From: a virus
Virus record (IMG/VR): IMGVR_UViG_3300031673_008942
Location: 1-64,000 of that record
Length of the DNA: 64,000 nt
Direction: 5' to 3' (one strand)
The position numbers were made by a program, and so were the translations under genes. The notes beneath the pieces were generated by a model, which did not search any database, had not been told where the DNA came from, and worked only from the letters and a program-made list of their open reading frames with translations. Positions 50,521 through 59,570 of the stretch are shown in pieces. Position 1 is the first letter of the stretch; each line of letters starts with the position of its first letter.

Positions 50521-53051
50521 TGAGCAATCCAGTAGCGACAATCGGTAATTCAATTGTAGGACCTTCTGACCCTCAGGTGATTCGGAAGCAGTTCACTCGT
50601 ATTGTGTATGACCAACAAGATTTCTTTGTCTATGCACAAGGAGAATTTGACCCAACTTATACTACATTCGACCCTACCGAGTTGGGTGAGCGATTCTTTA
50701 TTTTTGTTCCTTTGTTGGATGCCTTGGATGGCAATAGTCCTGTTAAGCCTGATTTTGTGACTCAGGAGAGTTGGGATGATACGGTTCAGAATTCTGCAAG
50801 TGGTTTTGTAACTGCTGTAAACTCGATAATGCCCAAATTGATGGTTCCTTCTGAGATTTTGGTTGATAATGGTTTTGATAGTAGTGGGGCATTAAATAGT
50901 GTTTTTTGGGCAGAGGTTCAAAAGGGTACAAATGTTGGAAAAAATCTTTTCAATTGGACGATGACAGATATTAATGGTGGCGGAAGCCCTGGTACAGCAT
51001 TCTATGAAAACGTTCAGACTGGTGCATTTTGGGGTTCTCAGTATGTTTCCGTTAAGCAGAAAGATGATGAGACAAATGCCAATACAACTACAGTAGAATT
51101 GGTAAATCCTACTGACCCACCTGTTGGTGATTGGTTGGCATCAGATAGCAGTGATTTGGTTGTAGGAGGGGCGTTTATCTTGATGTTGAATGTAGTCCCT
51201 CAAAGACCTGGTACAGCAGACCCTAGCGATGTCCAAGATAACCCATGGAGCATCAAGCTTGAGTTTGGAGAGGTGACATTGGACTTATCTGAGACTGGAG
51301 CTTTAAAGGCTGCTATTGGTGGGTTAGAGGATAATACAATTACTGCCAACCTATCGGAGGGTAAGACTAAGGAAGGTCCTCCTCAGCAACAACATATTGA
51401 TGATAAGTCTCCATTTATTATTCAGGTGTATCCAGTTTGGAATGGTATTGTGATTCAGAGTGGGGTTCAGGATAGTATTGCCAATGTAAAGCCTGCGAGT
51501 GTTTATGTTCCGAAGTTAAAGGCTCCAAGTGTCTTGAATCCTCCCTATAGCAGTGGTTTTGACCCTACTGCTCCAGCCGAGGTTGAGGTAGGTGTTGGTT
51601 CAGGAGCGACATTGGTGACGGTAGATTTTGGCAGTACTCTTACGATGACTGCAAAGAATTGTCGTTATGACTTTTCTTATCAGCCTTTATTTTTCAGTAA
51701 TCAATGTTGGTTTGATGAGTTTTTTGTTGGGTCTGATGACCAAGGTGGTGTGGTTTCTTATGCTTATTCTGTTTATCCGATTTGGACTGCAAATGGCACA
51801 GCGGCGGTGTTGAGTCCTACTCCTGTGGTTACTCAATCGACTTTTTCAGGACCGTTGCCAGATACTTCTTATTTTTATATAAACTGGCGTTTAACAGAGA
51901 CTGCTCATAGTCGATTTGCTGGTGAGATATTTGGAAGCATTTTAGAGGTGGCTGAAACTCGTGAGTTCCCCATTAAGAATGGTAATGGTAGTTTTGATTT
52001 AACATGGACAGGAGGTACGGCGGGAGACCCTTCCCCAACGGGTGATTGGGTTGATTACATTCAAAGCATTTCTATCTCTATTACTACGGATGGTAGTAGT
52101 GGACAAATAGTTGTTGATAAGTTTGGGGTTGCCGGTCAGGATGCGATTGCTACTCAAGATATTGGGGCAATTACAATAAGTTGTTCAGGAGCGGAGGGAA
52201 CCGTTGGAGGTTCTCTTTTCCAAGGATTAGCACAAGGTATATCTGAAACCAAATCCTCAGATGGGGCGACTTGGACTATCCCTCTTATTGGGTTGGAGAA
52301 GAAGCTTGATGATATTGCTTTAATCAATGTTCCATTTTTTGATGGGGAGAAGCTTTCTACTACTTTTGATTTCATGACTCGTTATGCAGGTATTGTGGAT
52401 GACCAGAGTGGCTCTCCAAGCGCTGGCTCAATTCAACTTTCTGTATCTCAAGATGTTAACGTGGCTCGTTTTGATTGGAAGTCGGGTACGAGTGTGAGAG
52501 CGGCCTTAGATGATATTATGGTAGATACTCAGCAGGGTTTTACGGTTTGGGATGGTAAAGTATTTTTATGGAATTTGGGGACGGATGGTTTGCCGACTTC
52601 TTTGGGTCCAGACCAGTCGGGGGCTTATCCTGATACAAAGATGGTATTGGAAGACCAGACTCCTGATTTTGATGATGTAAGAAATGAAATTGTAGTAATT
52701 GCACTACAAGCGATTTCTGATGGCAAGGGGTCTCAGATTGAGGATATCCCAACGATTCCTCGTTTCGAGACTCGTCAAACTACTACTACTCCTGATATTC
52801 CATGGGCAAAATCCCTTGTGCAACCATTGCCTGGGTTTTTAACTCAGTCGGAGATGAGCGATATTGCCGATAGGTTACAGAATGCTACTAAGGCTTACAC
52901 GATTATTGGTAGAACGACGATTGCGGGAAATGCTGATATTAGACCTTATGATAGATGGGGCAGTTTCATTATTTATAGTGTAAGCCATAATATAGATTTC
53001 CAGGCAAAGAGTTGGACAACAGATTTAGAATTTAGAACATCAACATCATAG
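50520..53051 (+). CDS. Putative tail tip/baseplate hub protein
   Basis: 843 residues; ATG overlaps the tape-measure stop. It is beta-rich throughout, with no transmembrane segment. The C-terminal ~330 residues contain SWTTDLEFRT at the end and a block VRAALDDIMVDTQQGFTVWDGKVFLW, which resemble hub-type domains of phage tail tips (late-control/gp27-like). Being the first gene after the tape measure is consistent with a distal tail or hub protein. The family assignment is tentative. Confidence 0.55.
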   Translation: MSNPVATIGNSIVGPSDPQVIRKQFTRIVYDQQDFFVYAQGEFDPTYTTFDPTELGERFFIFVPLLDALDGNSPVKPDFVTQESWDDTVQNSASGFVTAVNSIMPKLMVPSEILVDNGFDSSGALNSVFWAEVQKGTNVGKNLFNWTMTDINGGGSPGTAFYENVQTGAFWGSQYVSVKQKDDETNANTTTVELVNPTDPPVGDWLASDSSDLVVGGAFILMLNVVPQRPGTADPSDVQDNPWSIKLEFGEVTLDLSETGALKAAIGGLEDNTITANLSEGKTKEGPPQQQHIDDKSPFIIQVYPVWNGIVIQSGVQDSIANVKPASVYVPKLKAPSVLNPPYSSGFDPTAPAEVEVGVGSGATLVTVDFGSTLTMTAKNCRYDFSYQPLFFSNQCWFDEFFVGSDDQGGVVSYAYSVYPIWTANGTAAVLSPTPVVTQSTFSGPLPDTSYFYINWRLTETAHSRFAGEIFGSILEVAETREFPIKNGNGSFDLTWTGGTAGDPSPTGDWVDYIQSISISITTDGSSGQIVVDKFGVAGQDAIATQDIGAITISCSGAEGTVGGSLFQGLAQGISETKSSDGATWTIPLIGLEKKLDDIALINVPFFDGEKLSTTFDFMTRYAGIVDDQSGSPSAGSIQLSVSQDVNVARFDWKSGTSVRAALDDIMVDTQQGFTVWDGKVFLWNLGTDGLPTSLGPDQSGAYPDTKMVLEDQTPDFDDVRNEIVVIALQAISDGKGSQIEDIPTIPRFETRQTTTTPDIPWAKSLVQPLPGFLTQSEMSDIADRLQNATKAYTIIGRTTIAGNADIRPYDRWGSFIIYSVSHNIDFQAKSWTTDLEFRTSTS

Positions 53052-53061
53052 AGGTGATATT

Positions 53062-53256
53062 ATGAGCACATCAAGAACATGGTTTCAAAAAAATGCTAAT
53101 CAGAATATGACTGCAAATTTGTCAAAGCTTCCGACCCTAGCAATGACAGGGCATTCCGCAGGTGCCAATCCTAATAATACCAATAAAGACAAGAATGGAA
53201 ATAATGCTTTTGTGGTCGGTAAAACAGTAGTTGGAGGAGAGGAGGTTATCGGATGA
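53062..53256 (+). CDS. Small hypothetical tail-region protein
   Basis: 64 residues, polar and Asn/Thr/Gly-rich (NPNNTNKDKNGNN), with GAGGTGA upstream. Its stop overlaps the start of the next gene by 4 nt. No family recognised. Confidence 0.45.
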   Translation: MSTSRTWFQKNANQNMTANLSKLPTLAMTGHSAGANPNNTNKDKNGNNAFVVGKTVVGGEEVIG

Positions 53257-54161
53257 AAGCTTATAAGCAACGTACAAAATATTTGAACATCCCCGTAGTC
53301 GGTCTTGGAGATAGGATAGAGCCTTCCCAAGAATTGAAGAAGTATCAAATAATTGAAAATATGCTAATTGCCGGAACTCAGGGTGTGCAGTGTGTGGTTT
53401 TTGATGATGGTGATTATTCTTTAGAGAAGGAAACTGATACAACTTATAAGGTGTCATGCCAGGCAACTGGTACGATGCCATGTGCTATTGGGATGGTTAA
53501 TGGTGCTTACTTTAACGCTCATAGTAGAATTACATGGGAAGGTTTGAAGAAAGGTGTTCAGAACTGGCTCTATGTGAGAGGGTATGCTAAGACCTTTGAG
53601 GACTGTACTTATATTAAGACAACTTCTTCAATTAGGGATTTGGGTTCTAAGAAGACTCATTTGTTGATGGCTTATGTTGATTTACGAGAAGAGAGTCCTG
53701 TTTTAAATGTGTACCCTGATGGAAAAGTTTATTCTGATGATGTGGCACGACATGCTTTGGATAATACTAACCCCCATGGGCGTAAGTTGATTCAAGATGA
53801 ATTGATTATTAATAAGAATCTTCAGCTTGGGGATGAGGAGCATACTCCAGTTGTTTCTATTTTTACTGGTGGAGAGAAGAGGGAGTTTGCGATAGATGCG
53901 GTTGCATCTGCGGTTTCTTCTTTGGCGGGACAGAGGGCAATCTTCTTGGATTTTGAGACAGGAGGAACGGAGGGTATCCTGCTCTCGGTTGAAGATGGTT
54001 TGAAGGTTATATTTGCTCATCCTCAGGGCCCTTCTTTTTCTGGAGAATTTACTGTTGGCTATGAAAATTCTGATGAGAAAGTTGATAAGAGTAATGAGGT
54101 GATGGTGTATAATAGTGGGGGCACTAAAGAAAAAGCACGTATCATGATAATTTGTGGATAA
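53253..54161 (+). CDS. Hypothetical tail-tip region protein (302 aa)
   Basis: 302 residues. Alpha/beta with strand-rich segments (VQCVVFDDGDYSLEKE, TYKVSCQATG, GMVNGAYFNAH), a central hydrophilic region, and a strand-rich C-terminus (AIFLDFETGGTEGILLSVEDGLKVIF). Predicted soluble. Located between the hub-like and the collagen-like fibre genes, so a tail-tip structural role is likely; the family is unknown. Confidence 0.55.
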   Translation: MKAYKQRTKYLNIPVVGLGDRIEPSQELKKYQIIENMLIAGTQGVQCVVFDDGDYSLEKETDTTYKVSCQATGTMPCAIGMVNGAYFNAHSRITWEGLKKGVQNWLYVRGYAKTFEDCTYIKTTSSIRDLGSKKTHLLMAYVDLREESPVLNVYPDGKVYSDDVARHALDNTNPHGRKLIQDELIINKNLQLGDEEHTPVVSIFTGGEKREFAIDAVASAVSSLAGQRAIFLDFETGGTEGILLSVEDGLKVIFAHPQGPSFSGEFTVGYENSDEKVDKSNEVMVYNSGGTKEKARIMIICG

Positions 54162-54164
54162 TCT

Positions 54165-56912
54165 ATGGCAAACGATGGTACCGACAAAAAGAATTTAGAA
54201 TATAATAAATTTTTCCATGTTTCTCGACATATTGAACCAGTAATTGTCAAGGACAGGGATGTTGTTGCATTCTGGCCAGATACTGTGTGGTTTGATGCTA
54301 CGAGTGGAATAAATATTTGGCGTGATTCCACTAAGTCACGAGTGGTATATTCGGGTACTCCAACAACAATCGAAGAGAGTGAAAGAACATTGATGTGGGG
54401 GCGTGTAGGGGAGGGTGGAGATTTGGTTTCGGGGTGGAGGTGGGTCCCCTATGTTCCAAGCCTAGATGCAGATGAGAATGACCTTCTTCCTCTGAGGGAG
54501 GTTTATGCTCCAAGAGTAGTTTATGATAGGACTTCTAATACTATTCATTTATGGTTTTGGACGAATGTTAAGTATGGTTATAATGGGGATGAGTATGACC
54601 CTGACCAGATTTATTATATTGGTGTCCAGGATTACTTACCTGCGATTAAATCAAAGACGGCTCCAGAAGAGGCGGCCAAGAGGGTGCTTTGCTATGCGGT
54701 AGGGCAGTTTGGCCATTACTATATGGAAGGCGGTTTTGTAAGTGGTTTTCAAGGAGTGCAGGGGAACAAGGGTACTACACAAAATGCTGTAAATGATTTG
54801 GTGCCGATTTTCACTCTTCCCAAGATTATTAATAAAGATACAAGCGGAGGCACAGTTGGGCAGGGGATTATAACTGATGGGTGGTATCTTCCAACGGGTG
54901 CTTCAGGAAGCAGTGGGGCAACGGGATGTGATGGGTGCGAGTATGCTCCATTGTATGAGATTTCATGTGGGGCAGAGACCATTGAATTTTTGGCAGGTGT
55001 TTCAAGAGGAACGGAGGGATGTTGGGCAGTTGATGAGCCAGTTTGTGTAAATGTTCCCAAACCTGAGGGTGTTGATGCAGGGGCATGTTATCCAAAGCAG
55101 TTTCAAGGAAAGGTCACAGAGCTTCAACAAAGAACGGTTGGAGGGAGTCCCTATAATGGGGTTATTGTTAGTTTTGATGGGAATGTAGAATTTGATTGTT
55201 GCACTGAATGGGCTAGTGAGTTTGAATATGCCAATGGTGCAATGGGAATACAAGATGCCTCTAAGTGGACTTTTTGTCATGGGATTTGTCCTCCAGCAGG
55301 TCCAACGGGTTTCCAGGGATTTCAAGGCTTCCAGGGCTTCCAGGGATTTCAGGGTTTTCAGGGATTCCAGGGATTCCAGGGTTTCCAAGGCTTCCAAGGC
55401 TTCCAGGGTTTTCAAGGTTTTCAAGGGTTTCAGGGACCTCAAGGGAATCAAGGATGGCAGGGACCTTCTGGTGGACCGGTTGGTCCAACGGGGGGTGTCG
55501 GAGGAACTGGAATCCAAGGCTTCCAAGGGGCTCAGGGTTGGCAGGGCGTTCAGGGATTCCAAGGGCCGCAAGGCTTCCAAGGTCCACAGGGTTTTCAAGG
55601 TCCACAGGGTTTCCAAGGTCCACAGGGTTTCCAAGGGCCACAGGGTTTCCAAGGATTTCAAGGACCACAGGGGTTTCAAGGGCCTCAAGGTTTTCAAGGT
55701 CTACAGGGTTTCCAAGGTCCACAGGGTTTCCAAGGGTTTCAAGGACCACAGGGGCTTCAAGGACCTCAAGGGTTTCAAGGACCTCAGGGGTCTCAAGGCG
55801 ATGAGGGGACAGATGGAACAGACGGAGCTTCGGGGAGCCAAGGACCTCAGGGGCCACAAGGGGCCGGAGCTATTGGTTCTCAAGTTACATTTACAGTTGT
55901 TACAAATACTGATTATACAGACCCTACTTTTAAGCAAACTAAAAGACAAGTAACTGTTAATGGTATCTTAGGAGCCGAAGCAGAGACTACTGTATTTACG
56001 GCTGAGGATTGCGATGATGGACCGGGAGGGGGAGCTCAAGGTCCTCAAGGTCCGGCTGGGCTTCAGGGTTTTCAAGGTCATAAGGGTGATGATGGGGATG
56101 ATGGGGATGAAGGTCCTCAAGGCGATGATGGTTCTAATGGGACTAATGGTGAAGATGGTGCGACAGGAACAACTGGTCCTCAGGGAGTTCAGGGTTTTCA
56201 GGGTTTTCATGGTTTTCAGGGTTTTCAGGGACTTCAAGGCTATCAAGGCTATCAAGGGTTTCAAGGGTTTCAGGGTGGTCAAGGGTTTCAAGGATTACAG
56301 GGTGCAAGCGAATCTGAGCAGACAATTACTTTTGTCACTGATAGTGAATTCAATTCAGGCAATGGTTCATTCGTCAATACTTTCAGGCAGATTACCTTTC
56401 AGGGAAGTTTGGGTTCAACCGGCTCCGATATTGTTTTTCAAGCTACGGGCTGTGCTCTTATAATCACTGGGGCTCAAGGATTAGCCGGTTCTGATGGCTC
56501 TAATGGAGTGCAGGGAAGCCAAGGTTCTGATGGTTCTGATGGTTCTGATGGTTCTGATGGAAACCAGGGTTTTCAGGGATTTCAGGGATTTCATGGGGTT
56601 CAGGGACCAACAGCTTGTAATATGCCTAAGTTGATTACGGCAGGGCATTCTCCTTATAGTGCTCAATTTGGCGAATACTTGCTTGTAGATTCTACCGATA
56701 ATTTAATAACTGTTAATTTGCCTACTCCAATCGCTGTTGGGGATTGTCCTCTTATGATGGTAGACCCAACAAGTAGTTGGAAGGTTAATGCGATTAATGT
56801 TGGAAGAAATGGTAACACAATCGGAGGTTTGTCTCAAGATGATACTCTTACGGGGGTTCAATGGACTGAATATGTTCCTGTAAGTACTTCGGATTGGAGG
56901 AAGAGAGATTAA
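54165..56912 (+). CDS. Collagen-like tail fibre with intercalated beta domains
   Basis: 915 residues, ATG 4 nt after the previous stop. The N-terminal ~380 residues are non-repetitive, including a Trp-rich attachment-like region and a Cys-containing domain. A pure GFQ collagen run (about nt 55306-55440) starts a shaft interrupted by two related ~50-residue domains ([15 protein letters not shown]... and [15 protein letters not shown]..., each with an RQ[VI]T strand and a final Cys). A short beta domain ends the protein (from about 825). The layout is that of a fibre with rigid collagen rods and hinge domains. Position after hub-like genes suggests the side or tip fibre of the tail. Confidence 0.8.
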   Translation: MANDGTDKKNLEYNKFFHVSRHIEPVIVKDRDVVAFWPDTVWFDATSGINIWRDSTKSRVVYSGTPTTIEESERTLMWGRVGEGGDLVSGWRWVPYVPSLDADENDLLPLREVYAPRVVYDRTSNTIHLWFWTNVKYGYNGDEYDPDQIYYIGVQDYLPAIKSKTAPEEAAKRVLCYAVGQFGHYYMEGGFVSGFQGVQGNKGTTQNAVNDLVPIFTLPKIINKDTSGGTVGQGIITDGWYLPTGASGSSGATGCDGCEYAPLYEISCGAETIEFLAGVSRGTEGCWAVDEPVCVNVPKPEGVDAGACYPKQFQGKVTELQQRTVGGSPYNGVIVSFDGNVEFDCCTEWASEFEYANGAMGIQDASKWTFCHGICPPAGPTGFQGFQGFQGFQGFQGFQGFQGFQGFQGFQGFQGFQGFQGFQGPQGNQGWQGPSGGPVGPTGGVGGTGIQGFQGAQGWQGVQGFQGPQGFQGPQGFQGPQGFQGPQGFQGPQGFQGFQGPQGFQGPQGFQGLQGFQGPQGFQGFQGPQGLQGPQGFQGPQGSQGDEGTDGTDGASGSQGPQGPQGAGAIGSQVTFTVVTNTDYTDPTFKQTKRQVTVNGILGAEAETTVFTAEDCDDGPGGGAQGPQGPAGLQGFQGHKGDDGDDGDEGPQGDDGSNGTNGEDGATGTTGPQGVQGFQGFHGFQGFQGLQGYQGYQGFQGFQGGQGFQGLQGASESEQTITFVTDSEFNSGNGSFVNTFRQITFQGSLGSTGSDIVFQATGCALIITGAQGLAGSDGSNGVQGSQGSDGSDGSDGSDGNQGFQGFQGFHGVQGPTACNMPKLITAGHSPYSAQFGEYLLVDSTDNLITVNLPTPIAVGDCPLMMVDPTSSWKVNAINVGRNGNTIGGLSQDDTLTGVQWTEYVPVSTSDWRKRD

Positions 56913-57293
56913 ATGGATTTTTTTGAATCATGGATTTGTAAGAGTAGGCGAGAATGTAAGAAATGTAGATTGTCTCGTGAGTATAGAATAGATGTAATAA
57001 AGAAATTTGATAATCCTGAAGAGATTGATTTTGAATGTCCTTTGGGGAAGTCAGCGGATGACTATGCAACAACGTCTAAAATGGCATTTGGAGTGGCACA
57101 GGCAGCAGGTCGTACAGTTAAGGCGATTGCAACAGGAAAAAATGCTGTAGTGAATGATGAAGAAAAAAGAAGAAGACTTTCTATTTGTGGAGAGTGTGAA
57201 TTTTATAAGAGTGGAAAGTGTGAGGCATGTGGTTGTTTTGTTAACTTCAAAGCCAGATTGGCAACGGAACATTGTATAAAAGGTAAATGGTAA
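56913..57293 (+). CDS. Cysteine-rich zinc-binding small protein
   Basis: 126 residues, starting one base after the fibre stop. N-terminal RECKKCRLS and FECPLG and C-terminal SICGECEFYKSGKCEACGCFVNFKARL...HCIKGKW are metal-binding cysteine clusters of a type often seen in small phage tail-region proteins. The middle (about 55-85) is helical. The 3' end lies inside a heptanucleotide tandem repeat. Confidence 0.6.
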   Translation: MDFFESWICKSRRECKKCRLSREYRIDVIKKFDNPEEIDFECPLGKSADDYATTSKMAFGVAQAAGRTVKAIATGKNAVVNDEEKRRRLSICGECEFYKSGKCEACGCFVNFKARLATEHCIKGKW

Positions 57294-57326
57294 AAGGTAA
57301 AAGGTAAAAGGTAAAAGGTAAAATGG
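57278..57326 (+). repeat. AAAAGGT heptanucleotide tandem repeat
   Basis: Six copies of a 7-bp unit (AAAAGGT, the second reads AAATGGT) and a partial copy run into the ATG of the next gene. Copies change spacing and reading frame by seven bases, so slippage would alter ribosome-site distance and the end of the upstream protein. Confidence 0.8.
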
Positions 57327-59029
57327 GTATATCTGCATCAGTTATTGTAAAAAATGAGGAAGAAGTTCTTCCAAGAATGTTGGAATGTGTAAGCAAATGG
57401 GCAGATGAAATAGTAATCGTTGATACGGGCTCAACTGATAGAACCGTAGAGATTGCTCAGGCTCATCCGAAAGTGAGGTTTTTCTATAGTAATTTTTTTA
57501 ATAAGGATACTGATATTTCTGATTTCCAATTTAATGTAGCTAAGAATGAAGCCATTGATAGGTGTAGGGAGGATTGGATTTGTTGGTGGGATGCTGATGA
57601 TTTTATTGATGATGAGAATGCTTTTAAGATAAAGTCTCTGGCTCAAGGGGCACCAATTGCTCCTTCTTTATATACATTTGAGATGAGGTTTGAAGGGATG
57701 ATTTTTGAGCATTGTCGTCTTTTTATGAATGGTTATAATATTCGATTTGATGAGCATCATTCATGTCATGAATATTTAAATACATTGGGTCATCCTCATC
57801 ACCATCGACGGGATATTGTGATTCAGCATCGACCTGGTAAAAATCATAGTAATAGTGCCACAAGGAATCTTAGTATTCTGGAGAAGGATTATTATAAAAG
57901 AGGGTATGATGACCAGAGAACATTGTTTTATTTGGCAAATAGTTATAGGGAAAGCGGTAAGCCGGAGAATGCTATTGGATTTTATGATAAGTATTTGAAG
58001 ATAAGCCAATGGCCAGAGGAGCGATTTTTTGCGAGACTTTATAAGGGCGGTTGTTTCCGAGCTCTTAATAAGCAAGTGGATGCTAGAAGGGAGTATTTAC
58101 TTTGTTTGATTGAGGATTTTCGTTTTGCGGAGCCTTATGCCATGTTGGGGGATATCTCTTTAACGGAGGGGGATTTAAATCGTGCTGAACACTGGTATAA
58201 GATGGCCTTGGCAACACCATTCCCTACTGATTCCAGGCTATTTGCTGTGGGTCAAATGTATGATTCTTATCCCAAGGGGCAATTGGAGTTGGTTTACAAA
58301 AAGCGAGGAGATAAGCCTTCTGAACCAAATGTTCCAAATCCTTATGGAGTGTCTCCGAAAGATAATTCAGTGTCTGATTCTCGCCCTGTGGTGAAATATG
58401 ACCTTCCTGAGGATAGGCGTGAGATGTTTCTGGCATTATCGGCTTTTGAGATATTGAGTGCGTGTAACGGGGTGTTGGTGGAGGTGGTATGTCCTGATGA
58501 GTTTTCTAAAGAGATTGCTGAAAGGGCATCATGCGTGAAGGTCTCTCAAGGAGAGGGCATGAAAGTCGGATTGCCTACAGATTTGAAAGATAAACATGGT
58601 GTGGAGTGGATGTGTCGGTCGGCAGGAATGGTGCCGAAGGGTATAGGTTCATTCTCATTGAATGGTAAATGTGCCCCAACTAAGAATAAGGTAGTAATTC
58701 AGCGTGGTCCTCAATGGGGGGAGGAAAATTGGAATCAATTACGAAATGAATTGCAAGATGTTAATATTGTTGATGTTACTGGTCGAGATGGGAGTTCGGT
58801 TGTTCACGAGATGGAGGATGCTCATTTGTTTGTGTGTGAGGGGGATTGGGGGCAACATTTGTCTAAAGCGATGGGTGTAGATACGGTGGTTCTATGGGGC
58901 GATTCTATGCCAGAGCAGAATGGATGGTTTGACCAAGAGAATATGGTTCATCCAAGAAATGGTAAATTAAATCTTATATCTCCCTCTTCTATAAAAGACT
59001 GTATTGAAAGGAGGTTGGATTATGCCTAG
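57323..59029 (+). CDS. Glycosyltransferase with TPR and GT9-like parts
   Basis: 568 residues. GT2 domain at about 1-130 with DTGSTDRT (about 35) and WDADDFID (about 90), followed by a TPR-like helical part (about 185-320, RTLFYLANSYRESGKPENAIGFYDKYL) as in GT2 enzymes with TPR repeats. The last ~180 residues have HLSKAMGVDTVVLWGDSMP and LISPSSIKDCIERR, like the nucleotide-sugar half of GT9 enzymes. It sits between fibre genes, so it may glycosylate tail proteins or act on host glycan. Its start follows the heptanucleotide repeat. Confidence 0.75.
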   Translation: MGISASVIVKNEEEVLPRMLECVSKWADEIVIVDTGSTDRTVEIAQAHPKVRFFYSNFFNKDTDISDFQFNVAKNEAIDRCREDWICWWDADDFIDDENAFKIKSLAQGAPIAPSLYTFEMRFEGMIFEHCRLFMNGYNIRFDEHHSCHEYLNTLGHPHHHRRDIVIQHRPGKNHSNSATRNLSILEKDYYKRGYDDQRTLFYLANSYRESGKPENAIGFYDKYLKISQWPEERFFARLYKGGCFRALNKQVDARREYLLCLIEDFRFAEPYAMLGDISLTEGDLNRAEHWYKMALATPFPTDSRLFAVGQMYDSYPKGQLELVYKKRGDKPSEPNVPNPYGVSPKDNSVSDSRPVVKYDLPEDRREMFLALSAFEILSACNGVLVEVVCPDEFSKEIAERASCVKVSQGEGMKVGLPTDLKDKHGVEWMCRSAGMVPKGIGSFSLNGKCAPTKNKVVIQRGPQWGEENWNQLRNELQDVNIVDVTGRDGSSVVHEMEDAHLFVCEGDWGQHLSKAMGVDTVVLWGDSMPEQNGWFDQENMVHPRNGKLNLISPSSIKDCIERRLDYA

Positions 59030-59489
59030 TTTAGCGTTTTACAATAATACGCCACAGCCAGTGTGTGATTTTATAGGTATTTTGATAGCAGAGACAAAAC
59101 TTTGTGGAATAATAAATAACTGTTCAAGGAGGCAACCGATGCCATATACGCCTATTGATTTATATAAGGACAATGATAGAAGGTTACGAGTTTTCATTAA
59201 AGATGGTAATCTGAATGTTGTTGATGTAACGAATGCTGTTGGAATTTTTACTGTTAAGGATACCAAAGAAGATGCTATCATATTTCAGAAGAGTACTGCG
59301 GTTCCATCTGAGGGGGCGATTGGTTCTGGAGATGAGGGGGAAATGTTTTTCTATATTGTCCCTTCGGACACCACTTCTTTGACTGGGGGAGGTCAATATG
59401 TATATGATGTTCAGGTTACATTGGATACGGGATTGGTCTATACCACGGTAGAGGGTGTTATCAATCTTCTTCAGCCGGTTAATCCTTAA
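59022..59489 (+). CDS. Putative BppU/receptor-binding-type tail protein
   Basis: 155 residues from ATG 59022 (AAGGAGG upstream). A second in-frame ATG at 59139 has its own AAGGAGG site, so a shorter 116-residue form could be made. The region from there (DLYKDNDRRLRVFIKDGNLNVVDVTNAVGIFTVK, then a beta-rich end) resembles N-terminal domains of tail baseplate upper proteins. The first ~40 residues contain two Cys and are of unclear use. Confidence 0.6.
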   Translation: MPSLAFYNNTPQPVCDFIGILIAETKLCGIINNCSRRQPMPYTPIDLYKDNDRRLRVFIKDGNLNVVDVTNAVGIFTVKDTKEDAIIFQKSTAVPSEGAIGSGDEGEMFFYIVPSDTTSLTGGGQYVYDVQVTLDTGLVYTTVEGVINLLQPVNP

Positions 59490-59514
59490 ATTTTACTCCA
59501 ATTGATTAATTTTA

Positions 59515-59553
59515 AAGAGCGTTTAGGGGTATAATTCCTTAGACGCTCTTTTA
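59515..59553 (+). terminator. Terminator at the end of the tail module
   Basis: AAGAGCGTTTAGG pairs with CTTAGACGCTCTT (small imperfections) around a loop that contains TATAAT, followed by four T residues. It separates tail genes from replication genes. A promoter inside the loop cannot be excluded. Confidence 0.75.
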
Positions 59554-59570
59554 TTTAAATTCGGGATTGT

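Noticed and set aside
55306-55800. CRISPR-like array from regular repeats
   Set aside because: The repeats are 9-bp Gly-Phe-Gln codon repeats in frame, without spacers.
55192-55953. Overlapping Arg/Lys-rich open frames in the fibre gene
   Set aside because: These are alternative-frame readings of the collagen repeats with no independent start signal.
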